In this document: positions 47,801 to 57,479 of the stretch, one piece after another | Layout of the letters: each line of letters begins with the position of its first letter | Numbering within the stretch: the stretch's first letter is position 1 | Origin: Patagioenas fasciata | Lineage: Eukaryota; Chordata; Aves; Columbiformes; Columbidae | DNA length: 64,000 nucleotides | Assembly: GCF_037038585.1 (NCBI RefSeq) | Contig: NC_092520.1 | Location: 121,428,001 to 121,492,000, forward strand | Direction of reading: 5' to 3' | Position numbers and translations under genes: made by a program | Notes under the pieces: generated by a model | The model's input: only the letters and a program-made list of their open reading frames with translations | What the model was told of the DNA's origin: nothing | The model's database searches: none

Positions 47801-50545
47801 CTAAGCAAATACTAAGGAACAATAAGGTATCAACCCTGCAAGTAACAGCATAGAAACATGGCACAACCTGCCAAAGATTGTACCCACTCGGACATGACCT
47901 TGTTGAGTTGTACGTGAAGGGGAGAAAATTTGCGCATCCATGTCTTAAAAATACGTTGTCAAACAACAACCCTATAGCTCACTGTAAGACCTGGTGCTGC
48001 CAGCCAGGAACCCCTGGGGGCTTCAAACTGGACTATTACTGTTGCCAATGCCACAGGAAAGAAAAAAAAAAAAAAGTTAATAATTTATTTTGGTTGTTTG
48101 GCGCTGCCTGGTGGCCGTGTTGTATAATGTCATATTAACTGGCTGGTATGGTTTGCCTCTCCCATCCCCGGGCACAGCAACATCTCATGCCTGAGGACCA
48201 GGAGGCTTGTTGTGAGAGGCACAATATCTGTCAATGCAAGGACTTGCTTTTTAGGCAGCCAAGGGGCTCCTCAGTCCATCTCTCCATCCAGGAATACATT
48301 TGAACTTTAGACTGGGTTTCTCGTGGTTACCCTTCAGCAGTGGGGAACATTTTGGTAATGCCTGAATGAAAACAGGATTTTCAGAGGCAAACAAATACAC
48401 AGGCCTGGTCTAACTACAGACATTAAACCACCGGTATCTACATCGGAGCTGGTCACCCTGGCTCCTGTTTACATTCAGTGGGGAGAAACAGAATTGTAGA
48501 ACGTCTTGAGTTGGAAGAGACCCATAAGGATCATTGAGTCCAACTCCTGTCCCTGCCTGTAACAACCCCACAGTTCACACCATGTGTCTGAGGGCGTTGT
48601 CCGGTCTCTTCTTGAACACTGTCAGGCTTGGGGCCGTGACACCTCCCTGGGGAGCCTGTTCCAGTGCTCCACCACCCTCTGGGGGAAGAACCTTTTCCTA
48701 ATGCCCAACCTAAATCTCCCCTGGCACTTCTAGAGCCTGGTTCACCTGAATAACTCCAGAGATCTACACAAGAACGATACAAGCTCTCTTAGTAATGTTG
48801 ACTTATCTCTGCTGATTATAAAAGGCAGCTGGTGACTAACTCAGATGCAGACATTCATCCTTTGGTCAGGCGAATCCCATGTACACAGAGGAAATAAAGG
48901 CTTCGCAGCCCCTGGCTGCTGCTGATTTCAGTTCCAGTCATCACCTTATCCCTTCCTTGCTTTCAAAACCTGGTGTAAACAGCTAGGCATCTACATTTCT
49001 TTAGCAATCCTTAGGAGTTGCATCTTAGGGGAATAAGACAATTCTGGTAAGATACAAGCTGAGTATCTAATTAATTTTTAAATATGGGAATTACATTCTT
49101 TTGAAACAGTAACCTAAGGCTTATTTATGATTAAATGAAAGCTTTTTTAGTTATTATTTCTTGTTGTGCTCCATCCAATTCCCTTGCGATTTCTCTTGCA
49201 TCAGCCATTTTAATTTGTGCTTTCCTTAAAAAGGCAACTGTTTGAGAATGCAGCATTCTGAACGAGAGGAGGAGGCAATTTGGGGTGTATTTCACCTACA
49301 AACACTGTAGCAGTTCTGTATTTGTTTGCCAGCTAGAGTCTAAAGACTTACTCAAGTTCATCTTCAGAATCATCATTAACGTGCATGTCCTGAGAGGCTG
49401 CGACGTCACTTGTTGACTGGAATAACTTCAGACCACTGCTCCCGGAAGACGACGTGTCTTTCCTTTTCTTTTTACCAAAAAACTTTTTGAAAGATTTGAA
49501 CTTTGATTTTTTCTTTCCTAAGTGAAGAGCCATAAAGAAGATGCAATCAGCAGCACGTGCAAGTTTTTGGAACAATAATAATTCCTTTATAATTTCTGCA
49601 TAGGTGGATTTTTTTCATGGAAAATGCAAAAAAAGTCTGCTCTTGCATTAATGTTTTTCAAGACTATACTAATAACATGAAATTACTACTGTCTTGGAGA
49701 ATAGATTGTAATGTTTATGACACATAAGAAATCATTTGCAGTGGAGAATCTTTCTTAACAGAGTTTCTACTTGCTTCTTGAGAAAATTAGACTGTGAAGA
49801 AAAACTGTGGTATTAACAGCCTGGGATACAGTTAGAACAAATTACGGCTTGGAAACCCACTGCCTTTGTTCAGCAAGCTAAATAATGAAGATAAGGCAAA
49901 TGTTACCAAAACCAATTTAAATGTAGAAAAGGCTTACACAGGTGGAATGTGCAGTGTCAAGAGGCTAATGCTTTCAAAAAAGTCAGTTTTATAATACAAG
50001 GCAGAATATTTTGAATGCTAATTACAAAACTCAATGGATCACAAAGTACTAAACTAGAAATCAAGCAATAATCTTGAAAAGCAATGCTAGTCTGCTTACT
50101 GAGGAAAGACCTTAATTAGGACCAGTTGCAAGCTTTGTGAAGGGAGCTACTTAAAACTAAATCAGAGTTTTGCACAAGACAAGCCAACAACTTGTGCCTG
50201 TCCCACATAAGCTGGCACAACAGCCCTGTGAGGCATCCCTGCCAGCACTTCACTTATTGTCAGATTTTGTTGGGTAAAAAAGTTAATTTGGTCACAAGAT
50301 GCTACAAAAATCTTACTTCAAGTCTCTGAAAATGTCAAAAATATAACAGCTCTTGGAGACAGGAGGAGAGAAAGGAAGAATGTGTTCTCTAAACAATTCA
50401 CTTTTATGATGGAGCTAAGCCATTGAAGCTTGAGGAGTCAATGCACTTTTCATTCACTGAGGAAGGCAGCAATTCTACCTGAATTGTCCTCTCCATCTCC
50501 TTCAGTCTCTCGCATCTTAGGGTCCATTATCCTTGAGGAACTCAT
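23673..50545 (-). CDS. CRACDL: CRACDL (KIAA1211L), complete coding region in ten exons
   Basis: CRACD-like protein belongs to the CRACD family (DUF4592). The founding member inhibits actin capping protein and so promotes actin polymerisation; the paralogue is less studied. Coding exons on the minus strand are 50545-50479, 49517-49352, 46221-46086, 45724-45560, 44989-44921, 41567-41337, 39218-37619, 26708-26509, 24765-24630 and 23818-23673. All have AG/GT borders and matching phases, giving 971 codons, close to the roughly 960 residues I recall for the human protein. Landmarks are a polybasic KSKFKSFKKFFGKKKRK (residues 26-42), ALSHDSIFIPE (88-98), a Ser/Glu-rich conserved segment (123-201), LDNSAAKHKLLIKPR (252-266), a 12-Glu run (293-304), FQVKLRSTSLSLKYRD (683-698) and two C-terminal Trp motifs (834-845, 950-961). 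Adjacency to MGAT4A separates it from CRACD. Confidence 0.93.
24630..24765 (-). CDS. CRACDL: CRACDL coding exon 9
   Basis: The exon begins after TGTGTCTAG in phase 0 and ends at CCTG|GTAGGA, leaving one base that joins exon 10. It encodes residues 879-923: GSVKQQWSKPSHLAPKTPPE, then a Lys/Glu-rich stretch ending NSLSHYVP. Both junction phases agree with the neighbouring exons, which is the main evidence; the sequence itself is only moderately family-typical. Confidence 0.82.
24766..26508 (-). other. CRACDL: CRACDL intron 8
   Basis: A 1.7-kb intron without a recognisable repeat or RNA gene. A short A-rich run lies near 25199. Confidence 0.75.
26509..26708 (-). CDS. CRACDL: CRACDL coding exon 8
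   Basis: The acceptor is CCTGCCAACAG and the donor GCAGAG|GTACTT; the exon enters in phase 1 and leaves in phase 0. It encodes residues 812-878, including the family motif EPAWVSIARQKQRG (833-846). A charged Glu/Lys stretch follows that could form a helix or coiled coil. Confidence 0.92.
28625..29880 (-). mobile_element. Degenerate CR1 LINE copy
   Basis: Scattered similarity to a CR1 3' half in reverse: CTCCTGAGACAACCTGTCC near 28796, the capped-region equivalent near 29060-29160, and CGAAGCCATGTTGG near 29681. Numerous substitutions and indels indicate an old copy. Its outer limits are approximate. Confidence 0.55.
29927..30020 (+). mobile_element. CR1 3' terminal fragment
   Basis: About 95 bp of CR1 3' UTR: CTAGTTGAAGATGTCCCTGC, then GGGTTGGACCAGATGACCC and a decayed terminal octamer region (ATTCTACAATCCTGTGAT). 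It lies next to the older reverse-oriented copy but in the opposite orientation. Confidence 0.88.
30745..30990 (-). mobile_element. CR1 3' fragment
   Basis: The reverse-oriented CR1 3' end begins with the octamer tail AATCATAGAATCATTTGGG, followed by GTTGGAAAAGACCTTTAAG and the 3' UTR and ORF2 C-terminal stretch with CCTGGGGAGCCTGTTC. It is 5'-truncated within the intron. Confidence 0.9.
31590..31623. repeat. GGCA tetranucleotide microsatellite
   Basis: Seven near-perfect GGCA units in intron 7 of CRACDL. Confidence 0.9.
33306..33325. repeat. AC dinucleotide microsatellite
   Basis: About ten AC units in intron 7 of CRACDL, a possible length polymorphism. Confidence 0.9.
34359..34390. repeat. 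12-bp tandem repeat
   Basis: Two full TTCACTGTTACA-type units and one partial unit, with one substitution between them. Confidence 0.75.
37619..39218 (-). CDS. CRACDL: CRACDL coding exon 7 (large central exon)
   Basis: The acceptor TTTCTTTCTTGCAG precedes AGG in phase 0, and the donor CCTG|GTAAGA leaves phase 1. The 1600-nt exon encodes residues 279-811, most of the poorly structured middle of the protein. It is rich in Ser, Glu, Lys and Pro. It opens with RTQSESLTDLSCTP and twelve GAA-encoded Glu residues. Better conserved islands are RRFSVSSARERPRTRSLHFP (566-585), FQVKLRSTSLSLKYRD (683-698) and KPPLPKKPALQ (761-771), which look like phosphorylation or SH3-binding regions (inference). Reading through the donor gives only six extra codons before a stop. 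Confidence 0.95.
39141..39176. repeat. CRACDL: Coding trinucleotide repeat, 12 x GAA (poly-Glu)
   Basis: Twelve uninterrupted TTC units on the plus strand are GAA on the coding strand and give Glu 293-304 of CRACDL, followed by two GAT (Asp) codons. A pure codon run suggests recent slippage. Confidence 0.95.
39219..41336 (-). other. CRACDL: CRACDL intron 6
   Basis: A 2.1-kb AT-rich intron with a T run near 40751-40769. No exon or recognisable mobile element was seen. Confidence 0.75.
41337..41567 (-). CDS. CRACDL: CRACDL coding exon 6
   Basis: The acceptor is a ten-T tract plus CAG and the donor TCTCAG|GTACTT; both phases are 0. The exon encodes residues 202-278. It carries SSRSCSTDSQLFPRH and the strongly conserved LDNSAAKHKLLIKPRNQRSS (252-271). 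The latter resembles the capping-protein-interaction (CPI) consensus, in which a His is followed by a basic-Pro-basic triplet: here His 259 and Lys-Pro-Arg 264-266. That functional reading is inferred from family resemblance. Confidence 0.95.
41568..44920 (-). other. CRACDL: CRACDL intron 5
   Basis: A 3.35-kb intron containing the TTCTTCTC microsatellite (42.54-42.68 kb) and an A run near 41605. No exon was recognised in it. Confidence 0.75.
42535..42678. repeat. TTCTTCTC-type polypyrimidine microsatellite
   Basis: About 144 bp of TTC/TCTTTC/TTCTC units, purine (GAAGA) on the transcribed strand of CRACDL. The Ser/Phe/Leu-rich frames across it are repeat translations. Confidence 0.95.
44921..44989 (-). 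CDS. CRACDL: CRACDL coding exon 5
   Basis: A 69-nt exon between TTCCATCCCACAG and GAACAG|GTAACT, phase 0 at both ends, so it could be skipped without shifting the frame. It encodes residues 179-201: FSDSHKHLSSLSLAGTGS followed by EEEEQ, a conserved Ser/Glu-rich segment of the family. Confidence 0.93.
45560..45724 (-). CDS. CRACDL: CRACDL coding exon 4
   Basis: This exon encodes residues 124-178, including MKLGPPPPFGLHAKR and EDDGLPRSPPEMSLL, which are highly family-typical, in phase 0 at both ends. The donor is ACAACA|GTGAGT. The acceptor (CCATGCTGAAG) has a poor pyrimidine tract, but frame continuity from RALQ into LKLQPTMK supports this border. Confidence 0.93.
46086..46221 (-). CDS. CRACDL: CRACDL coding exon 3
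   Basis: The acceptor GTATTATTCCAG and the donor TTACAG|GTAATT enclose residues 78-123. The peptide is RHKGIMGSRALSHDSIFIPE (79-98), then TGQEPARPVRVFSQENVSDR and IRALQ, the best known conserved block of the CRACD family. The first base completes the Glu codon begun in exon 2. Confidence 0.96.
46222..49351 (-). other. CRACDL: CRACDL intron 2
   Basis: A 3.1-kb intron with one CR1 fragment (48.49-48.74 kb). No extra exon was recognised. Confidence 0.75.
48490..48736 (-). mobile_element. CR1 3' fragment
   Basis: A reverse-oriented CR1 3' end: GAGTTGGAAGAGACCCATAA, CACACCATGTGTCTGAGGG, CTTGGGGCCGTGACACCTCC and GGGGAGCCTGTTCCAGTGC. It is the same subfamily as the copies at 52.34 and 56.57 kb, and is 5'-truncated. 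Confidence 0.92.
49352..49517 (-). CDS. CRACDL: CRACDL coding exon 2
   Basis: The acceptor TCTTCACTTAG and the donor CTTGA|GTAAGT enclose residues 23-77. It carries the polybasic KKKSKFKSFKKFFGKKKRKD (24-43), a likely membrane-lipid or nuclear-targeting segment (inference), then a Ser-rich stretch and the acidic end DDSEDELE. It enters in phase 1 and leaves in phase 2, matching both neighbours. Confidence 0.95.
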
Positions 50546-50555
50546 GTGACAGCCA
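50479..50555 (-). CDS. CRACDL: CRACDL coding exon 1 (ATG at 50545)
   Basis: The exon starts after ACCTTCTTTAG at 50555 and ends at TTCAG|GTAGAA. From the ATG at 50545-50543 it encodes MSSSRIMDPKMRETEGDGED then NS plus one base. The ten bases before the ATG are also open in frame (GGC TGT CAC), so an upstream exon could extend the protein; see the microexon at 57064-57095. In-frame Mets at residues 7 and 11 are alternative starts. Confidence 0.85.
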
Positions 50556-52339
50556 CTAAAGAAGGTAGAAAAAGTGTCACTCAAATCAACAAAATAAAAG
50601 TACTTCACTATATATGTGTATACACAGACAGGCAAGTAACTAAAATACAGAAGTGTAAAACGATATATTATGTATAGGCTTTTAATATATAAACACATAG
50701 ACAACATATGTCTAAATACATATATCTCTATATAAATATACATACAAAATAAAAAAAAAACATCCTATAGGATGAACCTTACTAGGCAAAGGTATAATAA
50801 GTTCCATAGACTATTTCCACTTTCATAAGACAATAGTACAGTCTGGTTTAGCTAACCAACTAGCCTCTCCTGACCAAAAACTGAGTTTGATGAGATTCTC
50901 AAATGCTTCTAAAGGCATGCATCAGAGGAGGTGGGCTTCTTTCACTCTCCCTCTCTGGGCCTATTCAGGACCACAGATAAAAAGTTCTTGTGATAAGTAA
51001 CATGTACATTTGGGTAACATGTACAATTAATGTTAGTGAAGAACTGCATGTATTTTTCCTTTATATCTAAATTGAAGTACTCTACAGATTCTAGTTTCTT
51101 CTTTTTTTAAGGAACTTGTGAAATGGTAACGACTCTTTTTACTCCTTTGGAGAAAAATACAAGTAAAAATAAAACCATCTATTTTCTTATTTTCTTCTCT
51201 CTTCTTTGCTTTTTGGAAGCAAAACATCGTTTTGCTTATTAAGGCTCCTAAATTAAAAATACATTTCCAAAATTGTACATGTCCCATGCCTGAGGACAGA
51301 ATATCTGTAATTTAAAATGCACATCCAGAGCAGCAGGCTCTTTGTGCTCTCTTCTCTTCATCGGGAGAGCCGTAGTTTCATGGTCAAGGCAGAATTAAGT
51401 CACAGACTGCATGATGCAGAGTGACTCTGGGTGACAGATGCTCACGCCACAACCTGGACGGGAAGGTGAGTACTCTGTGGCTATTTTGATCCCCTGAAGC
51501 ATCAGCAGACTTAAGTAACAAGGCTCGTAAATTCAATAATTTAGCAAAATGGAAAGGAAACATTTATTACTCAAGTCTAAACCACAACACATCGCCTGAA
51601 CCATTGGCAAGCACTTGAGCCGTGCCATGACGAACAGCTGCACGACAGCAAAGAGAAACACAAACATGAGGGTCAGCAACTTTTGGTCAAAGGCATCTAT
51701 TACATAGGGAGAATTAGTAAGGAACTGGCCCTAGAAAAGACAAGACACGGATGATACATGTATTTTTAAAGTAAATTGTGGCTCTGGCATACCTAGTCGA
51801 TTATTAAATAGGTTCGGGGTGCCTCAGACTCACACTGCCATGTTGCAATGGCAGGAGTGCAAATCAATCCCTTCAAAGCCTCAGCTGCTCTATGCATGTC
51901 CCACGGCACCCATGCTCTTATCATCTGCATCCAGAGGTGGGATCCTATATTCTCTATATAAATTATGGATGCCGTAACTAAGATCCCCAGCTGTGGCCCA
52001 CTGGAATAATTCTGCTGCACCCAGCTGCATTCAGGTGAGGGTGTATTTTTTAATCCAAATGTTTATATGCCATACTTTGCCAGTTCTGAATAGCAAAGGG
52101 ACTGCAAGATGAATACCCACATAATGGAAATGTTACTTTGAAACACGCTGGCAAGTATAAACACATTCTCTCTGGCAAAATTCAAGCAGATAATATATTA
52201 CATTTCTGACAATCCAGAAATGTGCTGTTGTCCAATCTCAAACCTTAGCAGCCAATTTTCTAGAGAATAAAAAAGATTTTTAAAAAATTATTAGCTCCAC
52301 TATAACGTCAGAAAAGATTTATGTGACCAATGTGTGACG

Positions 52340-52507
52340 CAGAATCACAGAATGTCCTGAGTTGTAAGGGATCCACAAGGATCATCAAGTCCAGCTCCTG
52401 ATCCTGCATATGACAACCCCACAGTTCACACCATGTGTCTGAGAGTGTTGTCCAGTCTCTTATTGAACACTGTCAGGCTTGGGGCCGTGACACCTCCCTG
52501 GGGACAT
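52340..52507 (-). mobile_element. CR1 3' fragment
   Basis: The reverse-oriented CR1 3' end has AGAATCACAGAATGTCCTGA and CACACCATGTGTCTGAGAG, and breaks off after GACACCTCCCTGGGGA. It shares its subfamily with the copies at 48.49 and 56.57 kb and is more truncated than both. Confidence 0.92.
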
Positions 52508-54721
52508 CTGAAGTCATGAAGTGTTACCACTGGGTGTACCAAACATATGGGGACAGTAACACATGACCAGGGGTGCAGCATACATCTCCTCACTTAGGAG
52601 AAACAGAAAGACACTGAACTCTGATGAGCTTTCTCTTTGCCAGCTGTACATCTTGAAGCAAGGTCCTCACTCCCCTTCTGACCTCATGTGGCCATTTTTC
52701 AGGTCTGCCATGTTTCTGCTGTTTTCTAAGGTTATTTTAAGAATTACCATGTCACTCCAAAAAGTGCCCAAGATCTGGAGAAGGCAGCCTGCCACCGCTG
52801 TGCTTTTGGGGATGTCCCCTGCGAGGGTGCAGCAAGGAGCACAGGGCTGGAGCACTGGCTTGCAAAAAGAGCCAGGTCCTTGGCCAGGTCCCACCACCGC
52901 TGCCAGAGTTGTCCCCAGATGGCTCCCCAGTGTCACCTGGGAGAAGAGCTGGCTGCCGCGCTGTGGGAGAGCTGCTGCAGAGATCCAGGCAGCATACAGG
53001 GAGGAAGGTTGCCTGGGTAAGACAGCTCTGGAGCAAAGAAGAAAGCAACCCGAGGTGCGGGTCAGAGGCACCAAAGGTGGAGGTGACAGGGGGTGCAAGC
53101 ACCAGCAGCCTCAGCCTCCCACGCAGGAGCCCAGAGACTCTGATGTCCCCAGCAGGGACACAGCTATTTTAAGTTTTGGTAAATAAATCCTAGAAGTTTG
53201 CGTCAGATGGGCAATATTGGTTCTGCAGTGGGGGGACTGTAAGGCTTTTAGAAAAACTGCATCTCAACTCTGTGTGTGATTACAAGGACTGAGGAACTGT
53301 ATGGACCTTGCACATGGATGTACCTCAGGTTTTCAGTTCAAAAGGCAAGTTTCCAGCCCGAACCCAGAGTTTGATGTGACTCTCTCACACACAGGAGGAG
53401 GAGGACAAGACAGCAGCAGCCCTGGCCACAGTCACTTTGTTGTGCAAACACACGCTGTGACGAGGACCACGAGGTGCAGCCACTCGCCCAGAGCCAAGGG
53501 TGCGGGAGAAGTTTTATGGCTGCTGTTACCTAGGGGACTTTTTGTTTGTGTCAAGAGACGAACAGGCACCCATTTCCTTGACCTAAGGACAGCAGGAAGG
53601 TGTTGGCAGGCGACAGAGAGGACTGCAAGGAGTTGCGAAATGTTTGGCAGGTGGCACGCTGGTGGCTGGGTTTTTGGAAGAACGCTCGAAAGTCAACAGA
53701 TCAGTTTTCAGCAAACCCTGATATTAAGCAAATACTGAAGCTGTGACTTAGCTTGCCTGAGTGTTTTGCCAAGTGATGGTTTCCACTGGAGCAATATCCT
53801 AACAGAGTGTGAAGAGATCCTGGCCTCACTGGGCATTCAAAGGCTGCCAGAGATCCCTCAGCAAGCAGGGTCCTGTCCCGTTTGAGGTCTCACTGAGCCC
53901 AGCTGCAGGCAATCACATTCATTTCTATCTTAAAATTCACGATGATGTTTTTACTGACATGGTGAACGTTGTTTTTCTTTTTAAATGCTTCCTTTGCTGA
54001 ATGCTGTTAGAGAAAATCTGGTTTTCACCTGCTCACCATGCACTATTTTCTTTCCCAAATATATAAATTCAGAGCACTGTTCTATCTATATCTCCTCTTT
54101 TTTCCTTCAATATAACCTATTCTAACAATTTTAACAATATCTTTAGGCATGTTTTCAATCTTCCAAGCTTTTTCCTCAGCATCTGTAACAAAGCCTCCAT
54201 TATTAATACATTAATCACAGGTGAGATTCAATTAAAACATGATACTTTAGAGGAGAAGGGGAAAAAAAAGGAACAAAAAACCAACAACAGAGGCCAAAGT
54301 TTAGCCTTGGTATGACTATAACTGCTTGTCACTTCTCTGATGTAAACAGAGATTCAAATGCTTGCTCTGGAGCTAAATTTTATCTTCTTCAAAGCTTTAC
54401 TTAAAAATCTATGTCAGCCTACAAGCTTAATATCTGTTCAATGAAATGCTGACAAAATCCAGCAGCTTTGGATCAGCAACCACTGGCACAGGTGCTATTT
54501 GGTGTGTGCTGCTGCCTGGGTCCTGAGGCTCGGCTGTGAAGCGGGGCTGCTGAGATTTCTCATTTCCAGTTTCCCCAAGGATCTGCTCAAGTCCATAACT
54601 GAGTTAAATCACCCTGTGATCTGAAGACTCAGCAGGATTCACATCCTAGAGGAGCAGTCTGCATCACCTCTCCTCTCTTAGCAAGGACAAGATTTACCAC
54701 ACCACTGGCAGTCGTACTAGG

Positions 54722-54811
54722 TTTTTTTCTTATTCTTTTTCTTTTTTTTTTTTCTTTTTTCTTTTTTTTTTTTTTTGTTGTTGTTGTTTTGTTTTGTTTT
54801 TGTTGTTTTTC
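54722..54811. repeat. T-rich low-complexity tract
   Basis: About 90 bp of T runs with scattered C, turning into TTG/TTTTG units. Confidence 0.9.
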
Positions 54812-55555
54812 CTTCTCATTTTATGTGTGGTTCTTTTCACAGTGGAATACTAGAGATACCTGGTTTATCAATTTATTATGAGATTTTATAAGCCCGAAAT
54901 GTCTGATGATAAATTGCTAAATATTACCTGAGGTTATAACAGTATTTCTTTCTATATTGGACTTTTCCCAGCAGAGACTTTTTACACTTTCCTTCTTCCT
55001 TCCCATGCCCTTTCTAGATGAGCTAAGATACAAGAAATGAAGCTGAGACTATGAGAGTGCTGATAATAGAGAGGGAATATGACAGTAGAATGGGTGTTTA
55101 TTCCCCTTCCTATTCCTCCCAAATGTCAGTACATTCAAAATGTGTATCCAAAAAATTACAGCTGAGCTGAATGACAGTAATTTACAGCTTTTATTCCTAT
55201 GATGTATAAGAATATTGTATTTCTAGTAGGCAAAAAAGCACCAGAAATTAAAGTGATTTAAGAAAATCTGAATTTAGGGAAATTATTTCACATGAGAGGA
55301 AGACCTGCCCTTTTCTCCTTCTGGTACCATGATATGCACTAAAATCCCTACTGGTATGGCACAGCCTTGTGGATTTGGGAAACAAACTGCAGGGATTGTG
55401 GGGATATAAAGAAAACACAAATACTGAGAAAGACTCCTCTGGTTGTAGTAACCAAACAAAAACCATCCTAAATAACAGGGGCAAAGATTGAGGCAGATTT
55501 TCTTCACCCACCTCCTCTTTGAGTGCTCACACCTGAAATGATGGCACCATAAAAT

Positions 55556-55740
55556 ATTGGAACAGGAGGTTTCCCAGAGAGGTGGTAGATGCCCCATCCC
55601 TGGAGACATTCCAGGCCAGGCTGGACGGGGCTCTGAGCAACCTGATCTAGTTGAAGATGTCCCTGCTCATTGCAGGGGGTTGGACTGGATGGCCTTTGAA
55701 GGTTCTTTCCAACATAAACTGTTCTACGATTCTATGATCC
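55556..55740 (+). mobile_element. CR1 3' fragment
   Basis: A plus-strand CR1 3' end: GAGGTGGTAGATGCCCCATC, CTAGTTGAAGATGTCCCTGC, GGGTTGGACTGGATGGCC, then the terminal ATTCTATGAT. It is the same subfamily as the fragment at 16.5 kb and is severely 5'-truncated. Confidence 0.92.
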
Positions 55741-56565
55741 CTGCATGCAGCCCCTCCTCCTGTCACACGGACTGCAGAAAACGGACAGCTGGAAGTTTCC
55801 AGGGGGAGCAAGCCCAAGGCACCCATCGTGATCCCCTGCCAGCAGCAGAGCTGTCCCACCTCTGGAGATGCTCCAGCTCTCTGGCATGTGCATTACTGGG
55901 AGGCACCATCCAGGCACAGCTCCAGGACACCACGTCTTGGTACAGTCACCTGCCTTCCAAGCAAAGGTTTATCCCTGCACCTAGGGGAGAGTGTGTGGTG
56001 AAGACATCGCACAACGGGATGTGCCAGAAGGAAGTGTAGCAGAGTAGGGTGAGGAGCTTGTGGTGGCGAGGTATTCACTCAGTGCAACAACCTGCTGTTC
56101 AACACTCCTTCCTGCTCAGAACTTCTCCTACTAACAGAGGTTCCAACATCACCCCCCACTTTCATGCTCTCAAACCACTTTCAGTGTTCTCAAGTGATAA
56201 TGTTGGAGCCCAGCTGAAGCCACAGCGTGCCCAATTATAAAATTGCTTCCAGAAGTCATCTATCATCTTGAGCTTATGTTGCTAAGGTAAACCTCTCCTC
56301 TCTACTTCCCCGTCTGCAAGAGGAGGTCTAGGAAGCACAGTGAAATGAAGCTCTCCCTGGGCTAGCACAGCACATACGAGCCCACGTATCAGGAGTGTCC
56401 ACATGAGTGAGACACAGGTCTCTGGGAATCCAATTAGTTTGTATAAAGACATCCAAAAAGCTCACATAAAGGGTCAGGAGAATTTGATAACAACAACAGC
56501 ATCATTTCCAAAGCCATACATCTTCTTGCTCTAAGCCTCTCTTTCTATCAAAGGAATATAGATTT

Positions 56566-56806
56566 CACAGAATCATAGAATGTCCTGAGTTGGAAGGGAC
56601 CCACAAGGATCAAGTCCAACTCCTGTCCCTGCATGTGACAACCCCACAATTCACACCATGTGTCTGAGGGTGTTGTCCAGTCTCTTCTTGAACACTGTCA
56701 GGCTTGGGGCCGTGACACCTCCCTGGGGAGCCTGTTCCAGTGCTCCACCACCCTCTGGGGAAAGAACCTTTTCCTAATGTCCAACCAAACCTCCCCTGGC
56801 ACATCT
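56566..56806 (-). mobile_element. CR1 3' fragment
   Basis: A reverse-oriented CR1 3' end starting CAGAATCATAGAATGTCC, followed by the same 3' UTR as the copies at 48.49 and 52.34 kb. It is truncated near CCCCTGGCAC, almost at the same internal point as the 48.49-kb copy. Confidence 0.92.
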
Positions 56807-57063
56807 TCCTGGCATTCCTGCCGTTTCACTTTTTATTCAGCCTCCAATTTTAAATCAAATGGACAAATGCACTTGAGTGCATGCTTAGATGCACACACCC
56901 ATCCTAGAAGCTCTATCAAGAATGCCAGCACTGTGACTGAAGGGCCATTCTGCCTTTCTACCACATCAGCATCTATATAGGATCTATGCATATTCTAGCT
57001 GCGTTCCCATACTTTTTAAATAGGTAAGCATTAAAAATAATTTACCCAGAGAACACATATTAC

Positions 57064-57095
57064 CTGAGAAATGGCATTGTTTTCTTCTACTATAC
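57064..57095 (-). CDS. CRACDL: Candidate CRACDL upstream microexon with alternative start codon
   Basis: On the minus strand a 32-nt segment lies between a good acceptor (CTAATCTTTTTTAG, with a branch-point-like CTAAT) and a consensus donor (CTCAG|GTAATA). It contains ATG at 57077-57075 with A at -3 and two in-frame TAG codons just upstream. Spliced to 50555, the frame reads MPFLSGCH and continues exactly into MSSSRIMDP of coding exon 1. Phase agreement, splice sites and upstream stops together favour a genuine exon, but all three are short signals, so it remains a prediction. Confidence 0.5.
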
Positions 57096-57479
57096 CTAAA
57101 AAAGATTAGATAGGCTTCATGCCAAACCAAGAAGAAAAATACCCTGTCACTTTTTATATGCAATTTATCCTTCTATTTTCAAAACTGGGCAATAATCTCC
57201 TTCCATTTTGCTCAAATGTTTTGAATCAGTAAATGAGAAGTATTACTTTGCAAAGTCTCTGACTTCATGTGTTCTCTGCTGGTTTTAATAATTTAGTGAG
57301 GATGCTGTAGCACCTACTTCTTTATGCTGACAGATGTCCATGAGGACATCATCTTCAAAATGTGGTATTTTCACAAATGGTTTATTGTCTAAAACATGAT
57401 AGTTTGTTATCCATTTTCATCACTCTCACATTGAACCTGGTGCACCTTCCTCATCTTTTCATAGCTGCATTATTGCTTA

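Larger units (their letters stand above)
50556..57063 (-). other. CRACDL: CRACDL 5' intron or upstream region
   Basis: This stretch holds CR1 fragments at 52.34, 55.56 and 56.57 kb, an AT-rich stretch near 50.61-50.76 kb, a T-rich tract at 54.72 kb and a GC-richer block at 52.75-53.17 kb without a recognisable gene. If the candidate exon at 57064-57095 is real, this is the first coding intron. Confidence 0.5.

Noticed and set aside
52563-53186. 207-codon plus-strand frame
   Set aside because: No recognisable domain, overlapped by 116-143-codon frames on the other strand, and its start lies just past a CR1 fragment. It looks like a chance frame in GC-richer DNA.
53301-53738. 145-codon plus-strand frame
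   Set aside because: Unfamiliar composition with no domain and no flanking gene signals.
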